From [Erwinia] mediterraneensis (GTDB lineage Bacteria > Pseudomonadota > Gammaproteobacteria > Enterobacterales > Enterobacteriaceae): a stretch of DNA of 64,000 nucleotides. The position numbers and the translations under genes were made by a program. Below the pieces are notes generated by a model, which saw only the letters and a program-made list of their open reading frames with translations, was not told where the DNA came from and did not search any database. Positions 30,025-39,539 of this stretch are shown here, piece by piece; within the stretch, counting starts at the first letter, position 1; each line of letters begins with the position of its first letter. The stretch lies in NCBI RefSeq assembly GCF_900604315.1, contig NZ_LR026978.1, forward strand, positions 1,397,339 through 1,461,338, in the 5' to 3' direction.

Positions 30025-30666
30025 TTAAATGCCGTACTCTTTCTGGTAAGCACGCACGGATGCCAGATGATCGGCCAACTCCGGTTTCTCTTCCAGATAA
30101 GCAATCAGGTCAGCCAGCGTAATAATGGCGGTAACATGACACTGATAGTCACGCTCCACTTCCTGAATCGCGGAAATATCACCACGGCCACGTTCCTGAC
30201 GATCAAGCGAAATTAACACACCGGCTAAAGTTGCGCCGTTAGCGCTGATAATTTCCATCGACTCGCGAATGGCTGTCCCGGCGGTAATCACATCATCCAC
30301 CAGCATTACGCGTCCCTGCAGCGGACTACCTACCAGCGTACCGCCTTCACCGTGATCCTTCGCCTCTTTGCGATTAAAGCAGTAAGGCACATCGCGATCG
30401 TGATGGTCCGCCAGGGCTACGGCTGTGGTGGTGGCGATAGGAATGCCTTTATAGGCCGGGCCAAACAGCAGGTCAAAAGGCACGTTAGCGTCCACCAGGG
30501 CCTGGGCATAAAAACGTCCTAACAGCGCTAAATCGCGACCGCTGTTAAACAAACCGGCATTAAAGAAATAGGGGCTTTTTCGCCCGGACTTCAGGGTAAA
30601 CTCACCAAATTTCAGAACCTGCTTATTCAGGGCGAATTCAATAAACTGACGCTGCCAGGCTTTCAT
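30025..30666 (-). CDS. pyrE: Orotate phosphoribosyltransferase
   Basis: Joins orotate and PRPP to make OMP in pyrimidine synthesis. 213 residues as in E. coli. The PRPP-binding motif [16 protein letters not shown] and the flexible catalytic loop [13 protein letters not shown] are present. rph lies upstream, and a hairpin with a U-run in the gap matches the UTP-sensitive pyrE attenuator. Confidence 0.98.
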   Translation of the reverse strand: MKAWQRQFIEFALNKQVLKFGEFTLKSGRKSPYFFNAGLFNSGRDLALLGRFYAQALVDANVPFDLLFGPAYKGIPIATTTAVALADHHDRDVPYCFNRKEAKDHGEGGTLVGSPLQGRVMLVDDVITAGTAIRESMEIISANGATLAGVLISLDRQERGRGDISAIQEVERDYQCHVTAIITLADLIAYLEEKPELADHLASVRAYQKEYGI

Positions 30667-30682
30667 TTCTCACTCCTCCAGT

Positions 30683-30709
30683 AAAGAAAAGGCGACCCTG
30701 AGGTCGCCT
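30683..30709 (-). promoter_or_regulatory. pyrE attenuator (transcription-translation coupled terminator)
   Basis: On the minus strand AGGCGACC-tcag-GGTCGCCT followed by TTTCTTT, starting 7 nt after the rph stop. In E. coli an equivalent hairpin terminates transcription unless ribosomes follow RNA polymerase closely when UTP is low; geometry and position are the same here. Confidence 0.85.
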
Positions 30710-30715
30710 GCTACT

Positions 30716-31432
30716 TCAATTTTCCAGCGCTGCTTTTTGCGCCAAAATTAAACTTTCAATTCCGCCCCGCGCCAGCGCCAGCAGTTCAAGCAGCTCTTCA
30801 TGGCTGAACGGCTCGCCCTCTGCGGTGCCCTGCACTTCGATCATGCGGCCATCTTCCATCATTACGACGTTCATGTCCGTTTCCGCAGCGGAGTCTTCCA
30901 CATATTCCAGATCGCAGCGTGCTTCTCCCTCCACAATGCCCACCGAAATAGCGGCCACCATGCCCTTCATCGGGTTGGCCTTTAGTTTGCCGCTGGCGAC
31001 CAGCGCGTTAAGCGCATCGGCCAACGCTACACAGGCCCCGGTAATGGAGGCGGTACGCGTGCCGCCATCAGCCTGAATGACATCGCAGTCGAGAGTGATG
31101 GTGTATTCGCCCAGCGCTTTCAGATCAACCGCCGCACGCAGTGAACGGGCGATCAGACGCTGAATCTCCAGCGTACGGCCACCCTGTTTGCCGCGCGCCG
31201 CTTCGCGCGCCATACGACTGTGCGTTGAGCGGGGCAGCATGCCATATTCGGCAGTAACCCAGCCCTGACCCTGGCCTTTCAGAAAGCGCGGCACCCCCTC
31301 TTCAACGGTGGCGGTGCAAAGTACCTTGGTTTCGCCAAATTCAACCAGTACGGAACCCTCGGCATGTTTGGTGTAATGACGAGTCAGTGTGACGGGACGC
31401 ACCTGCTGTGCGCTACGGCCTGCTGGACGCAT
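30716..31432 (-). CDS. rph: Ribonuclease PH
   Basis: Phosphorolytic 3' exoribonuclease for tRNA 3'-end maturation. 238 residues from ATG 31432, with GGAGAGA upstream; the frame reaches 12 codons further. RPAGR start, [43 protein letters not shown] and [11 protein letters not shown] are family signatures. The gene is full length, unlike the frameshifted rph of E. coli K-12. It doubles as the translated leader for pyrE attenuation. Confidence 0.97.
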   Translation of the reverse strand: MRPAGRSAQQVRPVTLTRHYTKHAEGSVLVEFGETKVLCTATVEEGVPRFLKGQGQGWVTAEYGMLPRSTHSRMAREAARGKQGGRTLEIQRLIARSLRAAVDLKALGEYTITLDCDVIQADGGTRTASITGACVALADALNALVASGKLKANPMKGMVAAISVGIVEGEARCDLEYVEDSAAETDMNVVMMEDGRMIEVQGTAEGEPFSHEELLELLALARGGIESLILAQKAALEN

Positions 31433-31589
31433 GGTATCTCTCCGGCTTGCTAATGATTGGCTGCGCATTATACGGACTTCCGGGGACGCTGTCTTGCTGC
31501 ACCGGCACCGCGCAGCGGCACAACCAGAGATGAAATTCCCGCTTAGCTGTGGCTAAATGCGCCCTTCTTTTACTTCACTGAATAACATT

Positions 31590-32774
31590 ATGGCTGCTGT
31601 TCTTCATTTTCTTCTGGCACTGGCGGTAATCTTTGCCCTCGCGCTACTGGTCAGTCATGACCGCAAAAAAATTCGTATTCGCTTTATTGTTCAGTTAATT
31701 GCTGTCGAGGCGGCACTGGGCTGGTTCTTTCTTCACTCCGCCAGCGGCCTGGTGGTGATTACTGTTGTTGGCGGCTTTTTCGAAACGCTACTGCAATTTG
31801 CGGCGCAGGGTACGGAATTTGTTTTCGGCGGCATGAGTAAACAGGGCCTGGGCTTTATTTTTCTCGGCGTGCTGTGCCCGATTGTCTTTATTTCGGCGCT
31901 GATCGGCATTTTGCAGCACTGGCGTATTCTGCCGTTGCTGATTCGCCTGGTGGGTACGCTGCTGTCAAAAGTCAACGGCATGGGTAAGCTGGAATCTTTT
32001 AACGCCATCAGCACACTGATCCTCGGCCAGTCAGAAAACTTTATCGCCTATAAAGGGATTCTTGGTGATATCCCGCCTGCGCGCCTCTACACCATGGCCG
32101 CCACCGCCATGTCTACCGTGTCGCTTTCAATTGTGGGCGCCTATATGACCATGATTGATGCGAAATATGTAGTCGCTGCGCTGCTGCTCAATATGTTCAG
32201 CACTTTCATTATCCTCTCGATTATCAATCCCGCAGCCAGGCAGCATGATGAGCCGATTCAGCTCGGGAAGCTGCATGAAGAACAGAGCTTTTTTGAGATG
32301 CTGGGGGAATATATTCTGGCAGGCTTTAAGGTAGCGATGATTATTCTGGCGATGCTGATCGGCTTTATCGCCCTGATTGCCGCTATTAACGCACTGTTTA
32401 CAGCGGTGACGGGCTACAGCTTCCAGCAGCTTCTCGGTTACTTCTTCTGGCCTTTTGCCTGGCTGGTGGGTATTCCGGCAGCGGATGCGCTGCGCGCGGG
32501 CAGCATTATGGCGACCAAGCTGGTGGCCAATGAATTCGTGGCGATGATCGAGATGAAGAAGATTGCCGCTGAACTGTCACCGCGCGGGCTGGGCATTTTG
32601 TCGGTTTTCCTGGTCTCTTTTGCCAACTTTGCTTCCATCGGCATTGTTGCGGGCGCGATAAAAGGGTTAAACGAGAAACAGGGAAATGTGGTTTCCCGCT
32701 TCGGCTGGAAACTGGTTTATGGCGCTACCCTGGTCAGCCTGCTCTCCGCCGCCTTTGCCGGTCTGTTTATTTAA
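31590..32774 (+). CDS. nupC: NupC-type nucleoside:proton symporter (CNT family)
   Basis: Concentrative nucleoside transporter of the inner membrane with many hydrophobic helices. 394 residues from ATG 31590, where the NupC-like N-terminus begins ([18 protein letters not shown]); an ATG at 31557 adds 11 residues, and neither has a strong ribosome binding site. Core motifs: [55 protein letters not shown] and FANFASIGI. It reads closer to NupC than to NupX, but E. coli nupC is elsewhere, so this may be a second copy. Divergent from rph. Confidence 0.88.
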   Translation: MAAVLHFLLALAVIFALALLVSHDRKKIRIRFIVQLIAVEAALGWFFLHSASGLVVITVVGGFFETLLQFAAQGTEFVFGGMSKQGLGFIFLGVLCPIVFISALIGILQHWRILPLLIRLVGTLLSKVNGMGKLESFNAISTLILGQSENFIAYKGILGDIPPARLYTMAATAMSTVSLSIVGAYMTMIDAKYVVAALLLNMFSTFIILSIINPAARQHDEPIQLGKLHEEQSFFEMLGEYILAGFKVAMIILAMLIGFIALIAAINALFTAVTGYSFQQLLGYFFWPFAWLVGIPAADALRAGSIMATKLVANEFVAMIEMKKIAAELSPRGLGILSVFLVSFANFASIGIVAGAIKGLNEKQGNVVSRFGWKLVYGATLVSLLSAAFAGLFI

Positions 32775-32804
32775 TCTGAAGCGGGCGGCAGAGAAGCCGC
32801 CGTG

Positions 32805-33227
32805 TTAAAAACTGATGCATGCAGGCGTATCAACACGCATCACCGACGCCTGGGCGAAGCGCTTTTTGTAGATGTCGCGCAGCGCTTCGATACGCGCGAA
32901 ACTCTCCTCGTCAGGTTCATAGATTAACATCAGCGCTTTGCTGTTTTCGCGCGTCAGCCCACCCGCTTTCTCCAGCCACTGCCCTTTTGCCTCGTAAACA
33001 GACAGCCCCTGTTTAAAGCGCGGCGTGACGTCGGCATCAACAAAATGTTGCCAGTCGCTGGCGCTGATCTCTCCTCCCTGCGGCCGGTTCAGGCCAAACC
33101 AAAGCGTGGTCTGCATCATGACCTCGCCGCCAGCGCAAACGGGGTGCAATTTGGTGGAGACAGGCGGCGCTTTACAGCCTGTCAGCAACATCAGCAGCAT
33201 GACAGAACCCCATGTTAAGCTTTTCAT
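32805..33227 (-). CDS. DUF3574-family lipoprotein
   Basis: 140 residues. Signal peptide with lipobox LLTGC at about residues 14-18, so a lipid-anchored envelope protein. The mature part contains WFGLNRPQGGEISASDWQHFVD, SVYEAKGQWLEKAGGLTREN and IYKKRFAQASVMRVDTPAC, the pattern of DUF3574. No function is established. It is a single-gene unit between the nucleoside transporter and yicC, with a GC-rich hairpin (32784-32801) separating it from the convergent transporter. Confidence 0.8.
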   Translation of the reverse strand: MKSLTWGSVMLLMLLTGCKAPPVSTKLHPVCAGGEVMMQTTLWFGLNRPQGGEISASDWQHFVDADVTPRFKQGLSVYEAKGQWLEKAGGLTRENSKALMLIYEPDEESFARIEALRDIYKKRFAQASVMRVDTPACISF

Positions 33228-33349
33228 CAGACCCGGTTAACCTAATATTTATCTCTCTGGAATGATAAAACTCTGTCATAAAAAGGCGAATTTTTTCACC
33301 TATTCTCCGTTAACGCGGCTTACTCCTGTTATGGCGCAGACTGCCTCGC

Positions 33350-33355
33350 TATAAT
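33350..33355 (+). promoter_or_regulatory. -10 element of a probable yicC promoter
   Basis: Perfect TATAAT about 33 bp before the yicC ATG; no good -35 at 16-18 bp, so the assignment rests on the -10 only. Confidence 0.4.
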
Positions 33356-33387
33356 TCACACAATCTTTCTGAAAATGAGTATCGCTT

Positions 33388-34251
33388 ATGATCCGCAGTA
33401 TGACCGCTTACGCCCGCAGCGAAGTAAAAGGTGAGTGGGGTAGCGCCGCCTGGGAGCTGCGCTCTGTCAACCAACGCTATCTGGAAACCTATATCCGCCT
33501 GCCAGAGCAGTTCCGCGGCCTGGAGCCGGTGATTCGTGAGCGTATCCGTAATCGCCTGACGCGCGGTAAGGTGGAGTGCAGCCTGCGTTTCGATGCCAGT
33601 CCCGATGCCCAGGGCGAGCTGATGCTTAACGAGTCACTGGCGAAGCAGCTGGTACAGGCAGCAAACTGGGTAAAAATGCAGAGCGATGAAGGCGCGATTA
33701 ATCCGCTGGATATTTTGCGCTGGCCTGGCGTGATGTCTGCGCAGGAGCAGGATCTGGACGCCATCAATGCCGAGCTGTTAAAAGCCCTGGATACGGCGCT
33801 GAACGAATTTATCACCGCCCGTGAAAGCGAAGGCGCAGCGCTGAAGACGATGATTGAGCAGCGTCTGGCTGGCGTCAGCGCAGAAGTGAGTAAAGTGCGC
33901 GCGCAAATGCCCGAGGTGCTGAAATGGCAGCGTGAGCGGCTGGTCGCCAGACTGGAAGAGGCTGAAGTTCAGCTGGAGAATGGTCGTCTGGAGCAGGAAC
34001 TGGTGATGATGGCGCAGCGTATCGATGTGGCTGAAGAGCTGGATCGACTCGAGGCCCACGTAAAAGAGACATATAACATCCTGAAGAAGAAAGAAGCCGT
34101 TGGCCGCCGCCTCGACTTTATGATGCAGGAGTTTAACCGCGAGTCGAATACGCTGGGCTCGAAATCGATTAATGCCGATATTACCGCTTCCGCGATAGAG
34201 CTGAAGGTGCTGATCGAGCAGATGCGTGAGCAGATTCAGAATATTGAGTAA
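33388..34251 (+). CDS. yicC: YicC-family endoribonuclease / RNase adaptor
   Basis: 287 residues as in E. coli YicC. The N-terminal MIRSMTAYAR, WELRSVNQRYLE, a long coiled-coil middle and C-terminal GRRLDFMMQEFNRESNTLGSKS match the family. Members have been reported as RNA-cleaving enzymes or as factors aiding sRNA decay; the sequence cannot decide. It marks the left border of a variable region and is followed by a terminator. Confidence 0.95.
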   Translation: MIRSMTAYARSEVKGEWGSAAWELRSVNQRYLETYIRLPEQFRGLEPVIRERIRNRLTRGKVECSLRFDASPDAQGELMLNESLAKQLVQAANWVKMQSDEGAINPLDILRWPGVMSAQEQDLDAINAELLKALDTALNEFITARESEGAALKTMIEQRLAGVSAEVSKVRAQMPEVLKWQRERLVARLEEAEVQLENGRLEQELVMMAQRIDVAEELDRLEAHVKETYNILKKKEAVGRRLDFMMQEFNRESNTLGSKSINADITASAIELKVLIEQMREQIQNIE

Positions 34252-34289
34252 CGACGCGATTGTGACATGTAATATGCACAAACTCTTAT

Positions 34290-34314
34290 AGCCTGCTAAT
34301 TAGCAGGCTTTGTT
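34290..34314 (+). terminator. Intrinsic terminator after yicC
   Basis: AGCCTGC-taatta-GCAGGCT followed by TTGTT, 38 bp after the yicC stop. Confidence 0.75.
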
Positions 34315-34671
34315 ATGCCTGATTTACTATCACGTCCTGTGGACGTGCTTATCCGATTGCCTTAATTACCGGCAATACTCTCAGCAAATATCCCGACAGG
34401 TTTCTCAGCCTACAGACGTACGGCTCGAAAATATTGATATTCAGATACAGCCTGGCAATGCGCAGGCAAAGCACAGAAGATTTCCGGAAATCTGAAATAA
34501 ACCACATAGTGTTATGTTGATAGGCTAAGAGCGTAAGACTTCTCCTGTATTCCTTGCTCCGAATTGTAAAAAAATACAAATCCAGCCTGTACGCAGTTTA
34601 CATTCTCGCCAGCCACTATGTATTATGCAGGTGAGGATTTCAACGGACTATTATACAAGGAATGTATCAAG
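34315..34671. other. AT-rich intergenic stretch before the DUF3289 gene
   Basis: No gene recognised. Contains a small palindrome CACGTCC-tgt-GGACGTG and, near its end, an in-frame 18-codon open extension of the DUF3289 gene starting at ATG 34618 without a ribosome binding site. Confidence 0.5.
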
Positions 34672-35520
34672 ATGGCCGCATTAGAATTTCCCTGCATTAT
34701 TTTTCAAACGCAAAACCGGATGGATGACTACAACGCTAAAGATATGCGTTGCGGTGACTTATCAGAAGCACAGTTAAAAACGCACTACGGGCTAGATTAT
34801 ATTTCTGACCAGGTCGACCCCTGGACACTGAACCGGCGTTCTGCCTTCGATAATCCACGATCTAAGTTCTGCTGCAATATGCGTCCGGCAGGTGAGAAAA
34901 TGACTCACCAGCAGTGTATCGCTATTCTTTTCGACGAATTCCGTCAGTTATCGCGTGAGTTCGCACTATATGGGCCGTATCGGCATCTGATCGAAAAGAT
35001 GATAACCCATATGCAGAACGGTAACGGTACACCTTTTCGGGATATAGCACTGGATATGGCGTTGAAGAAGCATATTGTCAATGACAGTTCGCAGGATAAC
35101 AGTACTCGTATTCTGTTAGCGAGAACATTTAAAGAAAAAATAGACTGGGAAAAAAAATGTTATCCTGTCGCTCAAAAAGATGGACTTCGCGCAGCCATCT
35201 CTGAGGGTAGATTACCTAAGTTTGACAGGCTCCAGGATACTGTTAATGGAATGGGCATTACCATACACGATACGTGGGCAAGCCATGTCATTGTAGAATC
35301 TCTGCAAATTGATAATCGACACTTTCAGGCAATCGTGCATTACAAAATCCAGGATCATTTTGGCCTGGATGATGAAGATATTTTTAAAGGAAAATTCCGT
35401 GTTTTTAATCTTTTTCGCATCTGGTTTGTACTCCAGAGATATAAAAAATTCGGCTTTGAACCTTTTATGACTAACATGGAAGCCACCATTGAAATTAATG
35501 GAATCCGGGATGGAAATTAA
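34672..35520 (+). CDS. DUF3289 family protein
   Basis: 282 residues from ATG 34672 (AAGGA ten bases upstream); ATG 34618 would add 18 residues. The family pattern is clear: FPCIIFQTQNRMDDYNAKDMRCGDLSE near the start, DPWTLNRRSAFDNPRS, IEKMITHMQNGNGTPF, GMGITIHDTWASHV, HYKIQDHFGLDDEDI and FGFEPFMTNMEATIEI at the end. No signal peptide or membrane helix. The family is frequent in Erwinia, Pantoea and Yersinia, often beside DUF943 genes. A toxin or effector role has been suggested by such context but I cannot confirm it here. AT-rich compared with neighbours. It overlaps the DUF943 gene by 11 bp. Confidence 0.82.
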   Translation: MAALEFPCIIFQTQNRMDDYNAKDMRCGDLSEAQLKTHYGLDYISDQVDPWTLNRRSAFDNPRSKFCCNMRPAGEKMTHQQCIAILFDEFRQLSREFALYGPYRHLIEKMITHMQNGNGTPFRDIALDMALKKHIVNDSSQDNSTRILLARTFKEKIDWEKKCYPVAQKDGLRAAISEGRLPKFDRLQDTVNGMGITIHDTWASHVIVESLQIDNRHFQAIVHYKIQDHFGLDDEDIFKGKFRVFNLFRIWFVLQRYKKFGFEPFMTNMEATIEINGIRDGN

Positions 35521-35974
35521 AAAAAAGAAAGCTATTTTCAAGCTATCGATTTCCGCCTGCCTGCTAACAATCTCTGTTTTCTGGCTGTTGCTGCGCCCGG
35601 TAGAAGTTATTGCCGTTCATAAAAACGATAGCCACAGTTATGTCCTGGTGAAGAATTTCCCCTTCACAGACAAAGGGAAAATCAACTGGTGGCTGAAAAA
35701 CAAGGATGTACTGGCAGATAAATATAAAATCCCTTCCCCTGCTTCAGATGGATCTTTCGTAATTATATTTTGGGATTTTGGTAAAGGTTATAAAGAAACA
35801 GATGGGTATGACAACCTCTGTTTCAGTGATATGCAGCCACCGTTGAATTGTATAGAAAAAGACGCTCTCCTTATGGTGAGGTATAGTAAAAACACAGGAA
35901 ATTATTTTGTATTGGCGACAGAAACGTATCGCATAAATAATGACGGAAGGATAATACAGATCAAATCCGATTAG
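35510..35974 (+). CDS. DUF943 family membrane-anchored protein
   Basis: 154 residues from ATG 35510; TTG/ATG starts at 35489 and 35498 are possible. A lysine-rich cytoplasmic tip, one membrane helix (about residues 10-29), then a probably periplasmic domain with the DUF943 hallmarks LLLRPVEVIAVH, VLVKNFPFTDKGKINWWLKN and IFWDFGKGYKE...CIEKD. The start lies inside the DUF3289 gene, so the two are translationally coupled, the arrangement expected of a toxin/immunity-like or functional pair (inference). No function is proven for DUF943. Confidence 0.8.
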   Translation: MEIKKKKAIFKLSISACLLTISVFWLLLRPVEVIAVHKNDSHSYVLVKNFPFTDKGKINWWLKNKDVLADKYKIPSPASDGSFVIIFWDFGKGYKETDGYDNLCFSDMQPPLNCIEKDALLMVRYSKNTGNYFVLATETYRINNDGRIIQIKSD

Positions 35975-36670
35975 TATTACCACTCTTGCATAGAGACAGT
36001 AATGAAACCCTATCCTTCCCGACCTGCGTCTGAAAAACGGCGTAGCTAAATATCACATAAACTATCCTGCCAGGCTTCAAATGGATAAGTTAATTCCAGA
36101 GTATAAATAAAATTTTATAACTGGAAAATATGTTTTTAACAAATAGAGAAGATTATGATTTCACATATCCCCAGCGTGTATGAATAACCTCAACGGTTGG
36201 GAAACAGTAAGAACATACAGAAAAATGTCTTCGGTGATTGTTTCTTTAATCTTAAATAAAACTGTCATTATAAATATGGCCTTTGATTCCTTTCCCTTAC
36301 TGATAATTTCACCTGAAACATTGCGTCAGGAAACTAATGAATAAAATTTACAATTAGCCCGTTTATAATTCAAATTTAAGCTGACCTGATTTGTGCAATT
36401 TTCCCTGCATCGGAGTATTTTTCGTCTTTTAAAACACGATTTCTGCTTTTTATTTTATTGCAGTAAAGTTTTATAACTCCCTGTCCGATAAAGCTTATTC
36501 AGAATCACTACCGAAACCGCAAGAGTTTCTTTCCTGAAGAGAGTAACCTTTACCTTTCTTTAAGGGCACTTTCTGCTACGGTGCCGGTCTGAGTTAGTAC
36601 GCTGTAACGCCTGGGAACATCAGAGAATGCTTCTTTATGCGATACATCCATTAATCACATAAAGGCATTT
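35975..36670. other. About 700-bp AT-rich intergenic region
   Basis: No convincing gene on either strand and no tRNA or insertion-sequence end recognised. Composition is clearly more AT-rich than the flanking conserved genes, with many stop codons in all frames, as in decayed or recently acquired DNA. The right end must hold the lpxP promoter. Confidence 0.6.
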
Positions 36671-37594
36671 ATGAAAAAGACGGGAAAATTTAGTCCCTCC
36701 CTGCTCCATCCTCGCTACTGGTTTACCTGGTTTGGTCTGATTATACTCTGGCTGCTGGTGCAGCTCCCTTATCCGGTATTGATTCGCCTTGGCGCTTCGG
36801 CTGGCAAGCTCTCGCGTCACTTCCTGAAGCGACGTGAAAAAATTACTCGCCGCAACATGGACCTCTGCTTTCCCCATCTCAGCGAAACGGAGAAAGAACG
36901 CATTGTTGCCGAAAACTTCGCCTCGCTGGGTATGGCGCTGGCGGAAACCGGTATCGCCTGGTTCTGGTCAGATCGCCGGGTAAAACGCCTGTTTCAGGTT
37001 AAAGGCATTGCGAATCTTCAGCACGCGCAAGATCATAAACGTGGCGTGATGGTGATTGGCGTGCACTTTATGTCGCTGGAGCTGGGCGGTCGTATCACCG
37101 GCCTGTGTCAGCCGATGATGGCGATGTATCGTCCCCACAACAATCGCGCCATGGAATGGGCGCAAACCAAAGGGCGTATGCGCTCCAATAAAGCGATGAT
37201 CGACCGCAAAGACCTGCGCGGTATGGTTCATGCTCTGAAGCAGGGCGAAGCGGTCTGGTTCGCCCCGGATCAGGATTACGGCCCAAAAGGCAGTATCTTC
37301 GCCCCGCTGTTTGCCGTTGATAAGGCTGCTACCACCAATGGCACCTATGTGCTGTCGAGACTGGCTAAGCCCGCCATGCTAACCATTGTGCTGATTCGTA
37401 ACCGTAACAAAGATGGCTACCAGTTGATTATCGAGCCGGAACTGGAAGGTTATCCCTATGACGATGAGTCCGCTGCGGCAGCCTATATGAACAAGGTGAT
37501 CGAAACCGAAATTCTGCGTGCGCCGGAGCAATATCTCTGGCTGCATCGCCGCTTTAAAACCCGTCCGCCGGGTGAAACCTCCCTTTACGTCTGA
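36671..37594 (+). CDS. lpxP: Lipid A acyltransferase LpxP
   Basis: Inner-membrane late acyltransferase. In E. coli LpxP transfers palmitoleate to Kdo2-lipid IVA at low temperature in place of laurate added by LpxL. 307 residues (E. coli 306). LHPRYWFTWFGLIILWLLVQLPYPVL, the H-x4-E catalytic motif in GVHFMSLELGG, MYRPHNN, FAPDQDYGPKGS and the end RRFKTRPPGETSLYV are closer to LpxP than to LpxL or LpxM, judged from remembered sequences. It stands alone in the variable region, with a strong terminator after it. Confidence 0.88.
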   Translation: MKKTGKFSPSLLHPRYWFTWFGLIILWLLVQLPYPVLIRLGASAGKLSRHFLKRREKITRRNMDLCFPHLSETEKERIVAENFASLGMALAETGIAWFWSDRRVKRLFQVKGIANLQHAQDHKRGVMVIGVHFMSLELGGRITGLCQPMMAMYRPHNNRAMEWAQTKGRMRSNKAMIDRKDLRGMVHALKQGEAVWFAPDQDYGPKGSIFAPLFAVDKAATTNGTYVLSRLAKPAMLTIVLIRNRNKDGYQLIIEPELEGYPYDDESAAAAYMNKVIETEILRAPEQYLWLHRRFKTRPPGETSLYV

Positions 37595-37601
37595 ATTCCT
37601 G

Positions 37602-37628
37602 AGCAGGCCCCGCGGCCTGCTTTTTTTT
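37602..37628 (+). terminator. Intrinsic terminator of lpxP
   Basis: AGCAGGCC-ccgc-GGCCTGCT followed by a run of eight T, immediately after the lpxP stop. Confidence 0.9.
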
Positions 37629-37793
37629 GCTGATCGCACCCATTGACCAGCGTTAGTCGTACAGGCGCACCGTAACGACCCTCCCCTGATTGCCTCTGAC
37701 TTTTCCTTATTCTGACGCCACATCAGATAACTGCCCTCACTTTCGATTAAGATGAAAACACATGTTTTCCTGCCGTCGACAGTGAGTAATAAG

Positions 37794-38939
37794 ATGGAAC
37801 AGAGCTTTGCCGCCGGGTTGCAGCGCCCGTTTTATGATGATCGTTTAACGCCTTATATTGAAATTGATGCGCTGCGGCTGAGACGTAATCTGATACAGAT
37901 GCAGCACAAAGCGCAGGCAGCTAACGTCACTCTGCGCCCACACGTGAAAACCCATAAAAGCGTGATGATTGCCCGACAGCAGCGTGAGCTGGGCGCACGG
38001 GGGATTACCGTATCCAAACCCAGCGAAGCTATCGCTTTTATTCGGGGCGGCGAGCGCGATCTGTTACTGGCTTATCCGGTGATCAAAGCGGAAACCCTGT
38101 CTGACCTGTTGCAGGTCGCTGCTACGCATCAGGCCCGCCTTACACTGATTGCAGACAGCCATGCGGGCGTCGAGGCCATTGCGGAAGCAGCACGCACCCG
38201 GCCGGAAACAAATATTGCTGTCGCGATTAAAGTGGACGTTGGGCTGCATCGTATTGGTGTTGATCCCTATTCTGATGCGGCGATTCAGCTGGCACAGGAG
38301 ATAACCGACCATGGGCTACATTTTGCCGGTTTGCTTGCCCATGCCGGTCACGCTTATGGCGCAGGTCATCCAGAGGCCATCAGCGTCATTGCCGCAGAAG
38401 AAGCGCATTTAATGAAAAGCCTGCAGGCGCGTCTGATTGCGGCCGGGTTTACGCCCTGCCCGCTTTCCGTTGGCGCAACACCTACCGTGCTTGCAGCGCC
38501 CATTGCCAGCAGCATTACTGAGATCCGCCCGGGAAACTATGCGCTGTTAGACCTGACGGCCTGTCGGCTCGGCCTGAGCGCAGCGGATAACCTGGCCCTT
38601 ACGGTGATGACCCGGGTAGTGGCGGTTAATACACATTACGCGATTATTGATGCTGGCTCGAAAATGCTCAGTTCAGACAAAGGGCCGCACGGCACCAGTG
38701 CCAACGGTTTTGGTATCGCAGTGGACGAACAAGGGCAATGTTACGAAGTGAGTAAGTTGTCTGAGGAGCATGGCTTTATTGCTTACCCGCCACATGCTGC
38801 ACCGCAGCCAGGCAGCCTGTTACGCATCTTCCCCAATCACAGCTGTGCGGTGATGGCGCAATCCGACACCTTTGTACTGCGACGGGAAGATGGCAGCGGA
38901 GAAAGATGGCCCATTGAGGGACGGGGACAGTTTCTCTGA
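37794..38939 (+). CDS. D-threonine aldolase / D-serine dehydratase-like PLP enzyme
   Basis: Fold-type III (alanine-racemase-like) PLP protein of the DSD1 group, 381 residues from ATG 37794 (AGTGAG upstream); ATG 37752 adds 14 residues. The PLP-lysine motif LRPHVKTHKS is near residue 40, HAGHAYG and SVGATPTVL follow, and the C-terminal metal-site motif H-x-C is in FPNHSCAVM. Members cleave beta-hydroxy-D-amino acids (D-threonine, D-serine and analogues) with a divalent metal; the substrate here is not determinable. An SRPBCC gene follows after 125 bp. Confidence 0.85.
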   Translation: MEQSFAAGLQRPFYDDRLTPYIEIDALRLRRNLIQMQHKAQAANVTLRPHVKTHKSVMIARQQRELGARGITVSKPSEAIAFIRGGERDLLLAYPVIKAETLSDLLQVAATHQARLTLIADSHAGVEAIAEAARTRPETNIAVAIKVDVGLHRIGVDPYSDAAIQLAQEITDHGLHFAGLLAHAGHAYGAGHPEAISVIAAEEAHLMKSLQARLIAAGFTPCPLSVGATPTVLAAPIASSITEIRPGNYALLDLTACRLGLSAADNLALTVMTRVVAVNTHYAIIDAGSKMLSSDKGPHGTSANGFGIAVDEQGQCYEVSKLSEEHGFIAYPPHAAPQPGSLLRIFPNHSCAVMAQSDTFVLRREDGSGERWPIEGRGQFL

Positions 38940-39064
38940 CGCTCCGGCCCGGATGTGCTGCAACACAATACAGGTAAACGCCACTTGTTACACACTTCCG
39001 GGCACAGGCAGTTTGCCGTCCAGAACTGGCATGTTTTAATCATCTTTTCGTCTCAGGAGGTTAC

Positions 39065-39460
39065 ATGTTGTCATCCCGCACCCTCAGCCTGACCATTCCC
39101 CGCAACTGGCTGGATCTGTATGAAACTATCTGGAAGCCGGAGTATTTTCCAAAATGGGCCTCCGGTTTAAGTCACGGACCGCTGGAGCCGGAAGGCAATT
39201 ACTGGAAAGCGAAAGGACCCACCGGCACGGTGAAGATCCGTTTTACACCACACAACCCCTATGGCGTCATGGATCACTGGGTTAATACTGGCACTGGCAA
39301 AGATATTTACGTGCCGATGCGCGTTATCGCCAATGAACAAGGGGCGGAAGTAATGATAACGGTTTATCGCCAGTCGTTGATGTCTGATGAGAAATTTGAA
39401 CGGGACATTGCCTGGGTAAAACGTGATCTCAATAACCTCTGTCGCCTGTTAACACGGTAA
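39065..39460 (+). CDS. SRPBCC (START-like) family protein
   Basis: 131 residues with a strong ribosome binding site (AGGAGG). The sequence fits the helix-grip fold of SRPBCC proteins that bind hydrophobic ligands: RTLSLTIPRNWLDLYETIWKPEYFPKWASG, then GPTGTVKIRFTPHNPYGVMDHWV, a strand with VPMRVIAN and a long C-terminal helix ERDIAWVKRDLNNL. No enzymatic residues can be named. It is in the same direction as the PLP enzyme and may be cotranscribed. Confidence 0.72.
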   Translation: MLSSRTLSLTIPRNWLDLYETIWKPEYFPKWASGLSHGPLEPEGNYWKAKGPTGTVKIRFTPHNPYGVMDHWVNTGTGKDIYVPMRVIANEQGAEVMITVYRQSLMSDEKFERDIAWVKRDLNNLCRLLTR

Positions 39461-39539
39461 AATCACGCGCTGGCCGGACGCTGACTCTATTTATTGCTGG
39501 CTTCGGCAGCAAGACAGATTATTTTTTTGCTCAGCACAA

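Noticed and set aside
34330..34348. Palindrome CACGTCC-tgt-GGACGTG downstream of yicC
   Set aside because: No T-run, not near a promoter, single copy; no function can be argued.
39494..39530. Stem TTGCTG...CAGCAA with a distant T-run after the SRPBCC gene
   Set aside because: Six-bp AT-containing stem and 12 bases to the T-run; too weak to call a terminator.
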